Below are positions 51,301-61,014 of a DNA stretch of 64,000 nt, one piece after another (the stretch's first letter is position 1; every line of letters begins with the position of its first letter). Source of the stretch: Archivesica marissinica (Eukaryota; Mollusca; Bivalvia; Venerida; Vesicomyidae); NCBI GenBank assembly GCA_014843695.1, contig CM026401.1, forward strand, positions 46,699,477 to 46,763,476. The letters are read 5' to 3'. The position numbers were made by a program, and so were the translations under genes. Below the pieces are notes generated by a model. It was not told where the DNA came from, made no database searches, and worked only from the letters and a program-made list of their open reading frames with translations.

Positions 51301-53745
51301 TCATTCCACAGAGGTATCTCCAGCGTTACATCGGCATGGAATGTCATTCCACAGTGGTATCTCCAGCGTTACACAGGCATGGAATGTCATTCCACAGTAG
51401 TATATCCAGCATTACACAGGCATGGAATGTCATTCCACAGTGGTATATCCAGCGTTACATCGGCATGGAATGTCATTCCACAGTGGTATCTCCAGCGCTA
51501 CACATGCATGGAATGTCATTCCACAGTGGTATATCCAGTGCTACACAGGCATGGAATGTCATTCCACAGAGGTATCTCCAGCGTTACACAGGCATGGAAT
51601 GTCAATCCACAGAGGTATCTCCAGCGATACACAGGCATGGAATGTCATTCCACAGTGATATATCCAGCGAAACACAGGCATGGAATGTCATTCCACAGAG
51701 GTATCTCCAGCGTTACACAGGTATGGACTGTCATTCTACAGTGGTATATCCAGCGTTACACAGGCATGTAATGTCATTCCACAGTGGTATATCCAGCGTT
51801 ACACATGCATGTAATGTCATTCCACAGTGGTATATCCAGCGTTACACATGCATGGAATGTCATTCCACAGTGGTATATCCAGCGTTACATCGGCATGGAA
51901 TGTCATTCCACAGTGGTATATACAGCGTTACACAGGCATGGAATGTCATTCCACAGTGGTATCTCCAGCGTTACACAGGCATGGAATGTCATTCCACAGT
52001 GGTATCTCCAGCGTTACACAGGCATGGAATGTCGTTCCACATAGGTATCTCCAGCGTTACACATGCATGGAATGTCATTCCACAGTGGTATATCCAGCGT
52101 TACACAGGCGTGGAATGTCATTCCACAGTGGTATATCCAGCGTTCCACAGGTATGGAATGTCATTCCATTGTGGTATATCCAGCGCTACACATGCATGGA
52201 ATGTCATTCCATAGAGGTATCTCTAGCGTTACACATGCATGGAATGTCATTCCACAGTGGTATCTCTAGCGTTACACAGGCATGGAATGTCATTCCACAG
52301 TAGTATATCCAGCGCTACACAGGCATGGAATGTCATTCCACAGTAGTACCTCCAGCGTTACACAGGCATGGAATGTCATTCCACAGTGATATCTCCAGCG
52401 TTACACATGCATGGAATGTCATTCCACAGTGGTATATCCAGCGTTACACATGCATGGAATGCCATTCCACAGTGGTATATCCAGCGTTACACATGCATGG
52501 AATGTCATTCCACAGTGGTATATCCAGCGTTACACAGGTATGGAATGTCATTCTACAGTGGTATATCCAGCGTTACACAGACATGGAATGTCATTCTACA
52601 GTGGTATATCCAGCGTTACACAGGCATGGAATGTCATTCCACAGTGGTATCTCTAGCATTACACAGGCATGGCATGTCATTCCACAGAGGTATCTCCAGC
52701 GTTACATCGGCATGGAATGTCATTCCACAGTGGTATCTCCAGCGTTACACAGGCATGGAATGTCATTCCACAGTGGTATATCCAGCATTACACAGGCATG
52801 GAATGTCATTCCACAGTGGTATCTCCAGCGTTACACAGGTATGGAATGTCATTCCACAGTGGTATATCCAGCGTTACACAGGCATGGAATGTCATTCCAC
52901 AGTGGTATATCCAGCGTTACACAGGTATTGAATGTCATTCCATTGTGGTATATCCAGCGCTACACATGCATGGAATGTCATTCCATAGAGGTATCTCTAG
53001 CGTTACACATGCATGGAATGTCATTCCACAATGGTATCTCTAGCGTTACACAGGCATGGAATGTCATTCCACAGTAGTATCTCCAGCGTTACACAGGCAT
53101 GGAATGTCATTCCACAGTGGTATCTCCAGCGTTACACAGGCATGGAATGTCATTCCACAGTGGTATCTTCAGCGTTACACATGCATGGAATGTCATTCCA
53201 CAGTGGTATATCCAGCGTTACACAGGCATGGAATGTCATTCCACAGTGGTATATCCAGTGTTACACAGGCATGGAATGTCATTCCACAGAGGTATCTCCA
53301 GCGTTACACAGGCATGGAATGTCATTCCACAGTGGTATATCCAGCGATACACAGGCATGGAATGTCATTCCACAGTGGTATATCCAGCGTTACACAGACA
53401 TGGAATGTCATTCCACAGAGGTATCTCCAGCGTTACACATGCATGGAATGTCATTCCACAGTGGTATATCCAGCGTTACACAGGCATGGAATGTCATTCC
53501 ACAGTGGTATATCCAGTGTTACACAGGCATGGAATGTCATTCCACAGAGGTATCTCCAGCGTTACACAGGCATGGAATGTCATTCCACAGTGGTATATCC
53601 AGCGATACACAGGCATGGAATGTCATTCCACAGTGGTATCTCCAGCGTTACACAGGCATGGAATGTCAATCCACAGAGGTATCTCCAGCGTTACACATGC
53701 ATGGAATGTCATTCCATTGTGGTATTCACAGGGTTACATCATCCC
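48395..53745. repeat. 43-bp satellite, about 124 copies, with higher-order repeat
   Basis: The unit is GTTACACAGGCATGGAATGT plus CATTCCACAGTGGTATCTCC plus AGC. Each unit contains the palindrome TGGAATGTCATTCCA. Since 43 is not divisible by three, all frames are open in turn and give long but meaningless ORFs. Segments repeat at distances of 1,333 bp (31 units) and 1,419 bp (33 units), for example 50,451 against 51,784 and 50,906 against 52,325. Confidence 0.96.
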
Positions 53746-53936
53746 CATGAGGTCAAGATGCCTTGCTGTAATTGCTGGAAAAGGCAATCATACGAACTTC
53801 TTGAAATTGAGACGTTTATATAATCTTTAATACATTTGAGCTCTTGGATAATTATAGTTTAAAGACATTTTCATCAAATGTATGAAATAAATTGCCTCAC
53901 GTGATATATTGAAAATATTCATGTTTGCTTTTCAAT

Positions 53937-54139
53937 TACAGTCTACACCCCCTTTATGTCGAATTCCGCACAACCGAACAAAATACTTCGATATAACCGA
54001 AGTTTGACTTAAACGAAATTCGATATAAAAAAATCGTTATATGTACAATGATATTGTCTGAAACGGGACTTTGGTCCTACTTCTAGATAACCGGAGAATT
54101 CGACATAACCGACTTTGACATAACGGATGTAGACTGTAT
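53937..54139. mobile_element. Pogo-like MITE, TACATCCGTTATGTC family
   Basis: TACAGTCTACACCCCCTTTA at the left and GACATAACGGATGTAGACTG plus TA at the right; about 200 bp, non-coding, TA at both ends. Confidence 0.78.
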
Positions 54140-54474
54140 TACAAAAATACAAATGATCAGTTCGGAATTTTGTTCCGTGTATATGGCATATCTATATTTA
54201 CCTGAATGCCTACATTATGTTTACCTGTATCACGCAGCTATGTGGCCGGTCCACTGGTTAATCTATCTTTTCTTTATTTAAGTTTATTTAACATCGCTAC
54301 ATGGTTAATCTGTATAATACAAACAAACTATAGATAAACTTTCAACTTTGAACGATCAAAGATCGGCCACATCCAGTTCAGAGGGGTGGAAGCTTTCGTA
54401 TAACATGGGGCATTTATTATTATAATAACATTAGTATAATAACAATATATAAACATCGCAAAATCAATGAACAT
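54140..54474. other. No recognisable feature
   Basis: AT-rich; an ACGATCAAAGATCGGCCACA word occurs near 54,350 and GATCTTTGATCGTTCAGACC near 55,497, suggesting the edges of an inverted repeat about 1.15 kb apart. Confidence 0.4.
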
Positions 54475-54475
54475 G

Positions 54476-54566
54476 ATACGTGGCCGAACGGTAACGACGG
54501 AGGAATACAGATAACATATCTAGTGATATATTTTGTAGTTGCGAGTTCAAATCTCACTGGGTGTAT
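54476..54566 (+). mobile_element. tRNA-like sequence with long variable arm (SINE head)
   Basis: GTGGCCGAACGGTAACG (box A) and GCGAGTTCAAATCTCAC (box B) are about 60 bp apart, like a tRNA-Ser/Leu-type gene with a long variable arm. Cloverleaf pairing is poor, so a SINE head is preferred to a working tRNA. Confidence 0.45.
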
Positions 54567-54706
54567 TATTACTAGTTTTTTTTCTTCAAATTTATATTTT
54601 ATATAAAATGAATTGTATGTATTTTTACTCTCATTTTTTGATATTTTTTCTCATAATTTAATTTTCAACTTTATTTCATTTCAAGCAATTACAGTTACAG
54701 TTCATT

Positions 54707-55030
54707 TCACAGTACCTCCTTCTCAAAGGCCGACTTCTTTCGCTGCCAGGCCGTAACCTTCTCTCTCTCATATCCACAGCCTTGACACAAAGAGAAACAA
54801 TTTATTACGCTCTGGCCGCATTTTTTACATGGCTTTGTGCCGGCACCTTTCCGGAGACGGGCAAGGTGAACTTTACAATACTCTCCCATATACCTCCGGG
54901 CACAGAATTTGATGGAGCTCAAAGTAAGCCATTTGCATTCGTTTTTACCCAGCCGCATTGTGTCTCTATTCGGGAATACCGTACAGTTGGGTATATCTAA
55001 TAGGATATAAAAAAAAGGCGTCGCGACCAA
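54707..55030 (-). CDS. 107-codon Cys-rich ORF
   Basis: It reads FPNRDTMRLGKNECKWLTLS, FCARRYMGEYCKVHLARLRK, then CKKCGQ and CQGCGYERE: two CXXC pairs about 15 residues apart, a probable zinc ribbon, and further Cys earlier. The composition is coding-like and basic. There is no recognisable exon border and no neighbour gene. The hydrophobic N-terminus (FFYILLDIP) may be upstream non-coding sequence. It could be a fragment of a mobile-element gene; family unknown. Confidence 0.4.
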   Translation of the reverse strand: MVATPFFYILLDIPNCTVFPNRDTMRLGKNECKWLTLSSIKFCARRYMGEYCKVHLARLRKGAGTKPCKKCGQSVINCFSLCQGCGYEREKVTAWQRKKSAFEKEVL

Positions 55031-55780
55031 AATCCGATCGATGTTGTAAGGTGGTCCAGACCCAGCCTTGTGTATACTACCTTTTTATTTATATCCGATC
55101 GATCGCGGATCCGAGATGGTGGTGGGGACGGCAAAAGACGCTGGGGCACATGTGAGGGGCTTAATATCCAATGTTGCTCCCCCCCCCCCCCCTGCTGCTC
55201 AGTGTGTACTGAATATGACTGGTATGTGTAAAAATGCACTTATATAGCCACATAGCGTGTGTATTTTAGATGTTTCACGACTATTTCGTGCATAAAATAA
55301 ATATAATCAAATGTTTTTTCCAAAGTAGGGCTCGAACTCACACTCCACAATACCACTAGTTCTTAAACTAAGGTCTAACTGTCATAGCCAAGTATGATGT
55401 ATATATCAACTGTTGTAATTTTTTATAATATAAACTAAATTTCCAATACACTAAAATATTAACCACCCTATTATTGTGTATGAAATGAACCTGCCTGATC
55501 TTTGATCGTTCAGACCTGGTTGTTTGACTGTATAGTAGTATACCTCACGTGACTACTCAATGCAAACAAATCATAGGTCAATAGTCAATATTATTTATTA
55601 TTCGCCCCCCCCCGAATAATATTGACAGGTTGACCAGTCAATATTTTCGATAATATTGACTGTCTTAGCTTATAGTCTGAATCAGGAAAACGCTTATTGG
55701 GATCATGCTAAAAACAAAGCGTATCTCTTAATAAGTAAACGCTTATTGAAGCGTATACATAAAAGCTTATGTGTTTGTGG
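55031..55780. other. Flanking DNA with two small hairpins and a tRNA-like fragment
   Basis: A poly-C run is at 55,179-55,193. A decayed tRNA-like head in reverse (box B GAGTTCGAGCCC) lies at 55,325-55,395. GTCAATATTATT and AATAATATTGAC flank a C-run at 55,583-55,627. No gene. Confidence 0.5.
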
Positions 55781-55781
55781 T

Positions 55782-56058
55782 TTACGTTTATTTATCGTCG
55801 CTACCGGTTGCCCATTTTGAGCGACGCCTCCTGAAGAGATTAGTCATTTTAGATTGTTGGAGGATAGTGCAATTATACAGACAGAGACCCATTCCAGAGT
55901 CTCCTCTGGTTCTTTTACGTGCACGGTGTACAGCACCGACACGAGACCTCTGTTTAAAGTCACATCTGAAAGACTGTTAATTTTTGTTACGGTCAGACTG
56001 GGGATGGAACCTGCGATCCCTGGATTACCAGTCCAGCGTGTTAACCACTGGACTACAG
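55782..56058 (-). mobile_element. SINE family A, full length
   Basis: Tail TTTACGTTTATTTATCGTCG, body, and head with GGTTCCATCCCCAGTCTGAC and TAGTCCAGTGGTTAACACGC on the reverse strand. Confidence 0.87.
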
Positions 56059-56104
56059 TACATGTTTATATACGACATGCATACGCTATATACACGTATT
56101 AGTT

Positions 56105-56325
56105 TATACACATATATTTTACCTTGTTTGCGAAACAAGTTCTTACAACTTATATTAATCACTCTCGAGACCTCATTCCTGGTGGTATCCATCGCCACGA
56201 GGGAGAGAGAGAAGAGGCAACGTGGAATTGCCTTGCCTAAGGGCACACTCGTAATGGCTCCAGCGGGGCTCGAACTCCGGACCTTTCGCACCTGAAGCGA
56301 ACGTGAATCCACTACGCTATACGTA
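56105..56325 (-). mobile_element. SINE family B, full length
   Basis: Inserted about 45 bp beyond the previous element. Head with ACGTTCGCTTCAGGTGCGAA and GAGTTCGAGCCCC. Confidence 0.85.
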
Positions 56326-56642
56326 TGAACCGGTTCTGTGTATTGACCCTGTATACCGTACATATGCATGATTCGTCACATTCTACAGCACACTACATAG
56401 GCACCATGAATAAAATATTCAACTGTTTCAACAAATGGAATATGATATAACATCAATATTTGAACTTCGTAGCAGGTTTCCAGAATTTCTATGTAATTCT
56501 ATAGACATGTATAGATCAATATGTGTTATTAAAACCAATGCGAACTTTAAATCAGCCATGCTCCGATGACACATGACATCCGGTTGAATATTTGATTTCG
56601 AGTTTCACAAACAGCTGAAAGGTTTATGAAAAATAATACAGA

Positions 56643-56833
56643 ATGGGGCGTTGGATATCTGTGATTGTTTGTATCTCCGTGCTGGTTACAGTAACGTATG
56701 GAGAATGTACATATTTCGATCTGACTGACCAGGTTAAGGACGTACAACTGGACACAGACATAGAGACACCTTTGCATACCGTGTATGCTTCAACCTTGAC
56801 ACAATGCATTCAGCAATGTTATCATATTTCGAC
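56643..56833 (+). CDS. First exon of a secreted, possibly PAN/apple-like protein
   Basis: ATG, then a textbook signal peptide (MGRWISVIVCISVLVTVTYG, likely cut before ECTYF). About 43 mature residues end TLTQCIQQCYHIST at a GTGAGT donor, phase 2. The CX3C near the end after a hydrophobic/Ser-Thr stretch resembles the start of PAN/apple modules in mollusc secreted proteins, but the domain is not complete here. The only nearby acceptor (CTGCAG at 56,899) would lead to a stop after 12 codons. Confidence 0.5.
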
Positions 56834-56899
56834 GTGAGTACTTATTATTTTATGTTTTCCAATGAAAAATATTAATTGATAACATGGTTTGCGCTGCAG

Positions 56900-57105
56900 A
56901 CGACGTAATGACGTCACGTTGTTCGTATTTCACTAGTGTAATAACTATGCAAATGAGCACAATTGGTATTCAAAATAAGCAAACAACATGGAGCCGAAAA
57001 TCCAGTGGCGCTGAAAATCATCCTCCAGATATAAGCACAATAACTCCTGCCAGACGGGCTATTAACACTACAAATCCTGCCCAATCGCTTATTTCATCCA
57101 AATAG
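56900..57105 (+). CDS. Candidate second exon, phase conflict
   Basis: After GCGCTGCAG a frame reads VMTSRCSYFTS and then a Ser/Thr/Pro-rich tail (DISTITPARRAINTTNPAQS) to a TAG. It looks like the end of a secreted protein. The phase does not fit the first exon by one base, so it is either a sequencing or mutational frameshift, or not used. Confidence 0.25.
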
Positions 57106-57169
57106 CCATGTCCAGCTACAGTAGCAATTCCAATGTATACGAGTGTCCCGTTTTAATGCCATCAATATT

Positions 57170-57312
57170 AATAAATAATAAGTATCAACAGTGGTATATC
57201 GCAGAATAACCCGAGTTTGAAGTTCTTATGCGTAGAAATATATCACTCAGGTCTTCGGCAACGACAAACGAGGGTTATTCTGCGATATATCACGGTTGAT
57301 ACTTATTATTAC
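57170..57312. mobile_element. MITE with 40-bp inverted ends
   Basis: AATAATAAGTATCAAC, TATATCGCAGAATAACCC on the left and the reverse complement on the right. One more end (TATATCGCAGAATAACCCGA) stands alone at 57,728-57,747. Confidence 0.8.
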
Positions 57313-58133
57313 GATTCTAACATGACTTACTTCTAATAATATTAGACGAGAATCAAAGGAGTATTTTCTTCAAACGCGGTGCTACTCCGCTGCATTTGGC
57401 TTTTGAAATTTCCTCCCGCGTAAGGGGTGATGACGTTATTTCTTATGGAAAATATCAATCTAGTGCATAAATGAACAAAAGTTGTAACTGATCAATAATT
57501 TTATTTATTGTGTCAAATAAAACTGTACAGAATAGTAACTGAAACGTTACTTAACAGAAAAACAAGACGGACAAGAGATTATCTGATTCTAAAAATAGCT
57601 CACTTCCGCGAATTACCACGGTAGTATTTACAAACATCACATGACTTTCATTCATAAAACTTTACACGCATTGTATAAATGGAATAGCCAAAACACGGTG
57701 CGCGCGCAGCATAGTTCAAGGTAGGTATATCGCAGAATAACCCGAGGTAGGTTTTGCTCTACAAGTATGTATGTTATTAGCTGGGTCGTGTTAGAATAAT
57801 AAATCAAACATGTTAACAGTGATGCAGGGCTCCCGCTGTCGGTCGCCAATTGCGACAAAAAACAAATATACAAATGTTGGCACATGTTTTGTCATGGCTT
57901 CAAATATTTATGTGTGAACTATATGGTTCTTAGTTGGCTCCAATTTTTTTTAATTGGCTCCAGTGTTTTATAATTGGCGACAGAAGTGGCGCAGACAAAC
58001 ATTCAGACAGAGGAAACACAGATGGAAGCACATTAATTGCTGTTACATGTATTATTTGTTACGCAGAAAATGAAGAGAGTTACATGAAAAAGACTAAGTT
58101 AAATAAGATTATATATTTATCAACAGTTTTCAA
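57313..58133. other. No recognisable gene
   Basis: Holds only the solo MITE end noted above and GGCTCCAATTTTTTTTAATTGGCTCC-type short repeats near 57,935-57,975. Confidence 0.45.
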
Positions 58134-58300
58134 GTGCAGTCTGCATCCGTTATTTCGAATTCCGTCGGACCGAACAAAATACTTCTACATAACCGAAGTT
58201 TGACATAACGAAATTCGATATAAACAGAGTCATTTATATGTAAAATGAGTATAGGAAAACTATTCCACGTTTCGGGCAATTTAAAAAATACCTCGATATA
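58134..58300. mobile_element. Pogo-like MITE, TACATCCGTTATGTC family, partial
   Basis: GCATCCGTTATTTCGAATTC, ACATAACCGAAGTTTGACAT and ATGTAAAATGAGTATAGGAA match the full copy at 59.8 kb; the right end is lost. Confidence 0.72.
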
Positions 58301-58334
58301 AGAATCCGTCTAGAAAAAGCCATAGCACTGGAAA

Positions 58335-58618
58335 CAGACGGATCTATAGCCCAGTGGTAACACGCTGGACTGGTAATCCAGGGATCGCAGGTTTGAACCC
58401 CCGTCTGACCCTAATAAAATTAACAGTCTTTCAGATGGGTCGTTAAACCGAGGTCTCGTGTCGGTGCTGTACACCGTGCACGTAAAACAACCAGAGGAGA
58501 CTCTGGAATGGGTGTCTCTCTGTATCATTGCACTATCCTCCAAAAATCTAAAATGACTAATCTCTTCAGGAGGCGTCGCTCATATGGGCAACCGCTAGCG
58601 ACGATAAATAAACGTAAA
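58335..58618 (+). mobile_element. SINE family A, full length
   Basis: AGACGGATCTATAGCCCAGT head, GGTTTGAACCCCC as box B, complete body and tail. Confidence 0.87.
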
Positions 58619-59011
58619 CAAATAGCACTGGAAAGAAACAAATTAGAACGACACGATCAGAAATGGTCACATTTTCTTTAGTCCTCCCACGATTTGTATA
58701 AGTGCTTCCAATATAGTACACCCATATAAAAAGATATGGAAACGATCAATTGTATTTTTACTGCTTTTAAGCCATTTGTTTTCAATCATTCTTTCATTTT
58801 TCAATTATCACAATGTTTAGGAAGTTTGGTACTTTTATCAAACTTTTCTCCAATCTCAAACTCCGACTCAAGCTTCTGATTGGTTCTGCTGGGTGTACAA
58901 CTCAGATTCAACCAATCAAATTCCTTGAGCTGTACTTGACGTACATAATCTGTTGGTGTAGAGTAATGCTGTAACCTGTCGGCGTTCACTGCTACTAAGC
59001 TAAGGCCAGAG
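58619..59011. other. No gene; decayed MITE relative
   Basis: 58,830-58,960 resembles the 39.4-kb MITE (CAATCTCAAACTCCGACTCA, CTGATTGGTT). Confidence 0.5.
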
Positions 59012-59194
59012 TACAGTCAAACCTTTGTTAAGCAGCCGGCCAATGTAATAACAGAAAGTGGCTACTAAGCACATGTGGCTGCTTAATTGAGATCAAATAT
59101 ATAATAAAACAAGATGTTGGAAATCTAAAAACTGGCTGATTAATACAAGTTGGCTATTTAATGGAGGTGACCACTAACACAGGTTTGACTGTAC
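59012..59194. mobile_element. CAGTCAAAC MITE, source of the 48-bp satellite
   Basis: TACAGTCAAACCTTTGTTAA at the left and ACACAGGTTTGACTGTA at 59,178-59,194, with TTAAGCAGCC and GGCTGCTTAAT words inside. It is the same family as 32,813-32,992. Confidence 0.75.
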
Positions 59195-59582
59195 AGATTG
59201 GATGCTTAATGGAGGTGACCACTAACACAGGTTTAACTGTACATATTGGATGCTTAATGGAGGTGACCACTAACACAGGTTTAACTGTACATATTGGATG
59301 CTTAATGGAGGTGACCACTAACACAGGTTTAACTGTACATATTGGATGCTTAATGGAGGTGACCACTAACACAGGTTTGACTGTACATATTGGATGCTTA
59401 ATGGAGGTGACCACTAACACAGGTTTAACTGTACATATTGGATGCTTAATGGAGGTGACCACTAACACAGGTTTGACTGTACAGATTGGATGCTTAATGG
59501 AGGTGACCACTAACACAGGTTTGACTGTACAGATTGGATGCTTAATGGAGGTGACCACTAACACAGGTTTAACTGTATATAT
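59147..59582. repeat. 48-bp minisatellite derived from a MITE terminus
   Basis: Nine copies of GGATGCTTAATGGAGGTGAC plus CACTAACACAGGTTTAACTG plus TACATATT. The unit is the terminal part of the preceding MITE. Open frames in both directions follow from the period being divisible by three. Confidence 0.95.
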
Positions 59583-59808
59583 GCTTATGCGTAATGGTAT
59601 TTTCCACTTGACGAAAATCAATACATACCGAGACAAATGGTTTTGCCGCAATGCATAATTCATCTACTGTATAATTCGGATACCTAACTTGTTGTACGCT
59701 ACTTGTATCCAATAACAAAACAACAAATATAGACAGCTTTCATAATAATTATAATATAAACTGTTCGTGGCTCCTCTCACGGGCACAAGTATGCCCTATT
59801 GTCTTATA

Positions 59809-60009
59809 CAGTCTATATCCGTTATGTCAAAGTCGGTTATGTCGTATTATCCGGTTATCTCGAAGTCGGATCAAAGTCCCGTTTCAGACACTATCATTTT
59901 ACATATAACTGGATCTGTTTATACCGAATTTCGTTATGTCAAACTTGGGTTATGTCGATGTATTTTGTTCGGTCCGACGGAATTCGACATAACGGATGTA
60001 GACTGTAGT
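59809..60009. mobile_element. Pogo-like MITE, full copy, 201 bp
   Basis: TACAGTCTATATCCGTTATG and CATAACGGATGTAGACTGTA are inverted ends with TA outermost. The interior is a near-palindrome with TCCGGTTATCTCGAAGTCGG. No coding capacity. Confidence 0.85.
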
Positions 60010-60179
60010 AGTATTGTAGTAAGTGTATGTATAGGGCCTATATTAGTTTAAGCAATATTTTATTCAAGAATGGTACATAACACAGGAATAGTTGCAACAG
60101 CACAGTTAGGATTGGGGGGAACGTGGATTGAGGAAACAGCTTCCTCGTTGTTTGATCGGGAACAGTGGCTGTGGCTCCC

Positions 60180-60316
60180 CCATTGGTATTGGGTACAGTG
60201 TCCGCCCGTAGCGGTTGTCTCGTCTATATTCCTCGTGGCGACGAATTTCATCAGGAATGAAGTCTCGAGAGCGCTTGAACTAATGTTGTAATTTCGCAAT
60301 CGAGCTAAATGTATAT
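60180..60316 (+). mobile_element. SINE family B, 3' part
   Basis: CTCGTGGCGACGAATTTCAT, GAAGTCTCGAGAGCGCTTGA and the TTTCGCAATCGAGCTAAATG tail; head and first body half are replaced. Confidence 0.72.
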
Positions 60317-60482
60317 AAATAACAAATGTTCCGTCATTACAAAACTAAAATGCGTATCCTTGGAAACTACGTTTTTTATTAGGTTTATGCGTTCGCCATT
60401 TATAGCGGTGAATGGGTGATACTATTTTGGATCGAGAGCGCCATTTGGCCAAGTACCTCTGCCTTAAGGTTTGGAAAACAAC

Positions 60483-60775
60483 GACATAATCCCAGCTGGC
60501 TTGAAGAAGGTCGGTGGTTCTACGACGTAATCCCAGCTGGCTTGAAGAAGGTATGTGGTTCTACGACGTAATCCCAGCTGGCTTGAAGAAGGTATGTGGT
60601 TCTACGACGTAATCCCAGCTGGCTTGAAGAAGGTCGGTGGATCTACAACGTAATCCCAGCTGGCTTGAAAAAGGTCGGTGGTTCTACGACGTAATCCCAG
60701 CTGGCTTGAAGAAGGTATGTGGTTCTACGACGTAATCCCAGCTGGCTTGCAGAAGGTCGGTGGTTCTACCAGAAT
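60483..60775. repeat. 41-bp minisatellite
   Basis: Seven copies of TACGACGTAATCCCAGCTGG plus CTTGAAGAAGGTCGGTGGTT plus C, alternating GTCGGTGG and GTATGTGG forms. Confidence 0.93.
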
Positions 60776-60884
60776 GCCCGTCGGTGCATGAACTACTGCT
60801 TGGGGGGGGTGGGTTACCATCCCTGGGTAATTGTTGTGTCACGTCAAGTACCGTTAAGACTCGAGAGATACGATTCCCGCTAAT

Positions 60885-61014
60885 CCATCTCGAGTCAGTG
60901 TTGTACACCGTGCACATGAAAGTACCAGAGGAGTCTCTACAACGGGAGTCTGTCAGTAGTATCATTGCAATATCAGTCAAAGCCTAACAGGGCGTGGCTC
61001 ATGCGGGCAACCTG
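60885..61014 (+). mobile_element. SINE family A, diverged 3' half
   Basis: GTGTTGTACACCGTGCACAT, GTACCAGAGGAGTCTCTACA, then GGGCGTGGCTCATGCGGGCA, which corresponds to the CTCATATGGGCAACC tail. The next satellite begins exactly in this tail. Confidence 0.68.

Noticed and set aside
48395..53745. CRISPR-like regular array
   Set aside because: The units are contiguous and similar throughout, with no unique spacers; the genome is eukaryotic.
48408..53830. Many long overlapping frames with MECHSTVV-type repeats
   Set aside because: A 43-bp period keeps all three frames open in rotation; there are no start context, splice signals or frame preference.
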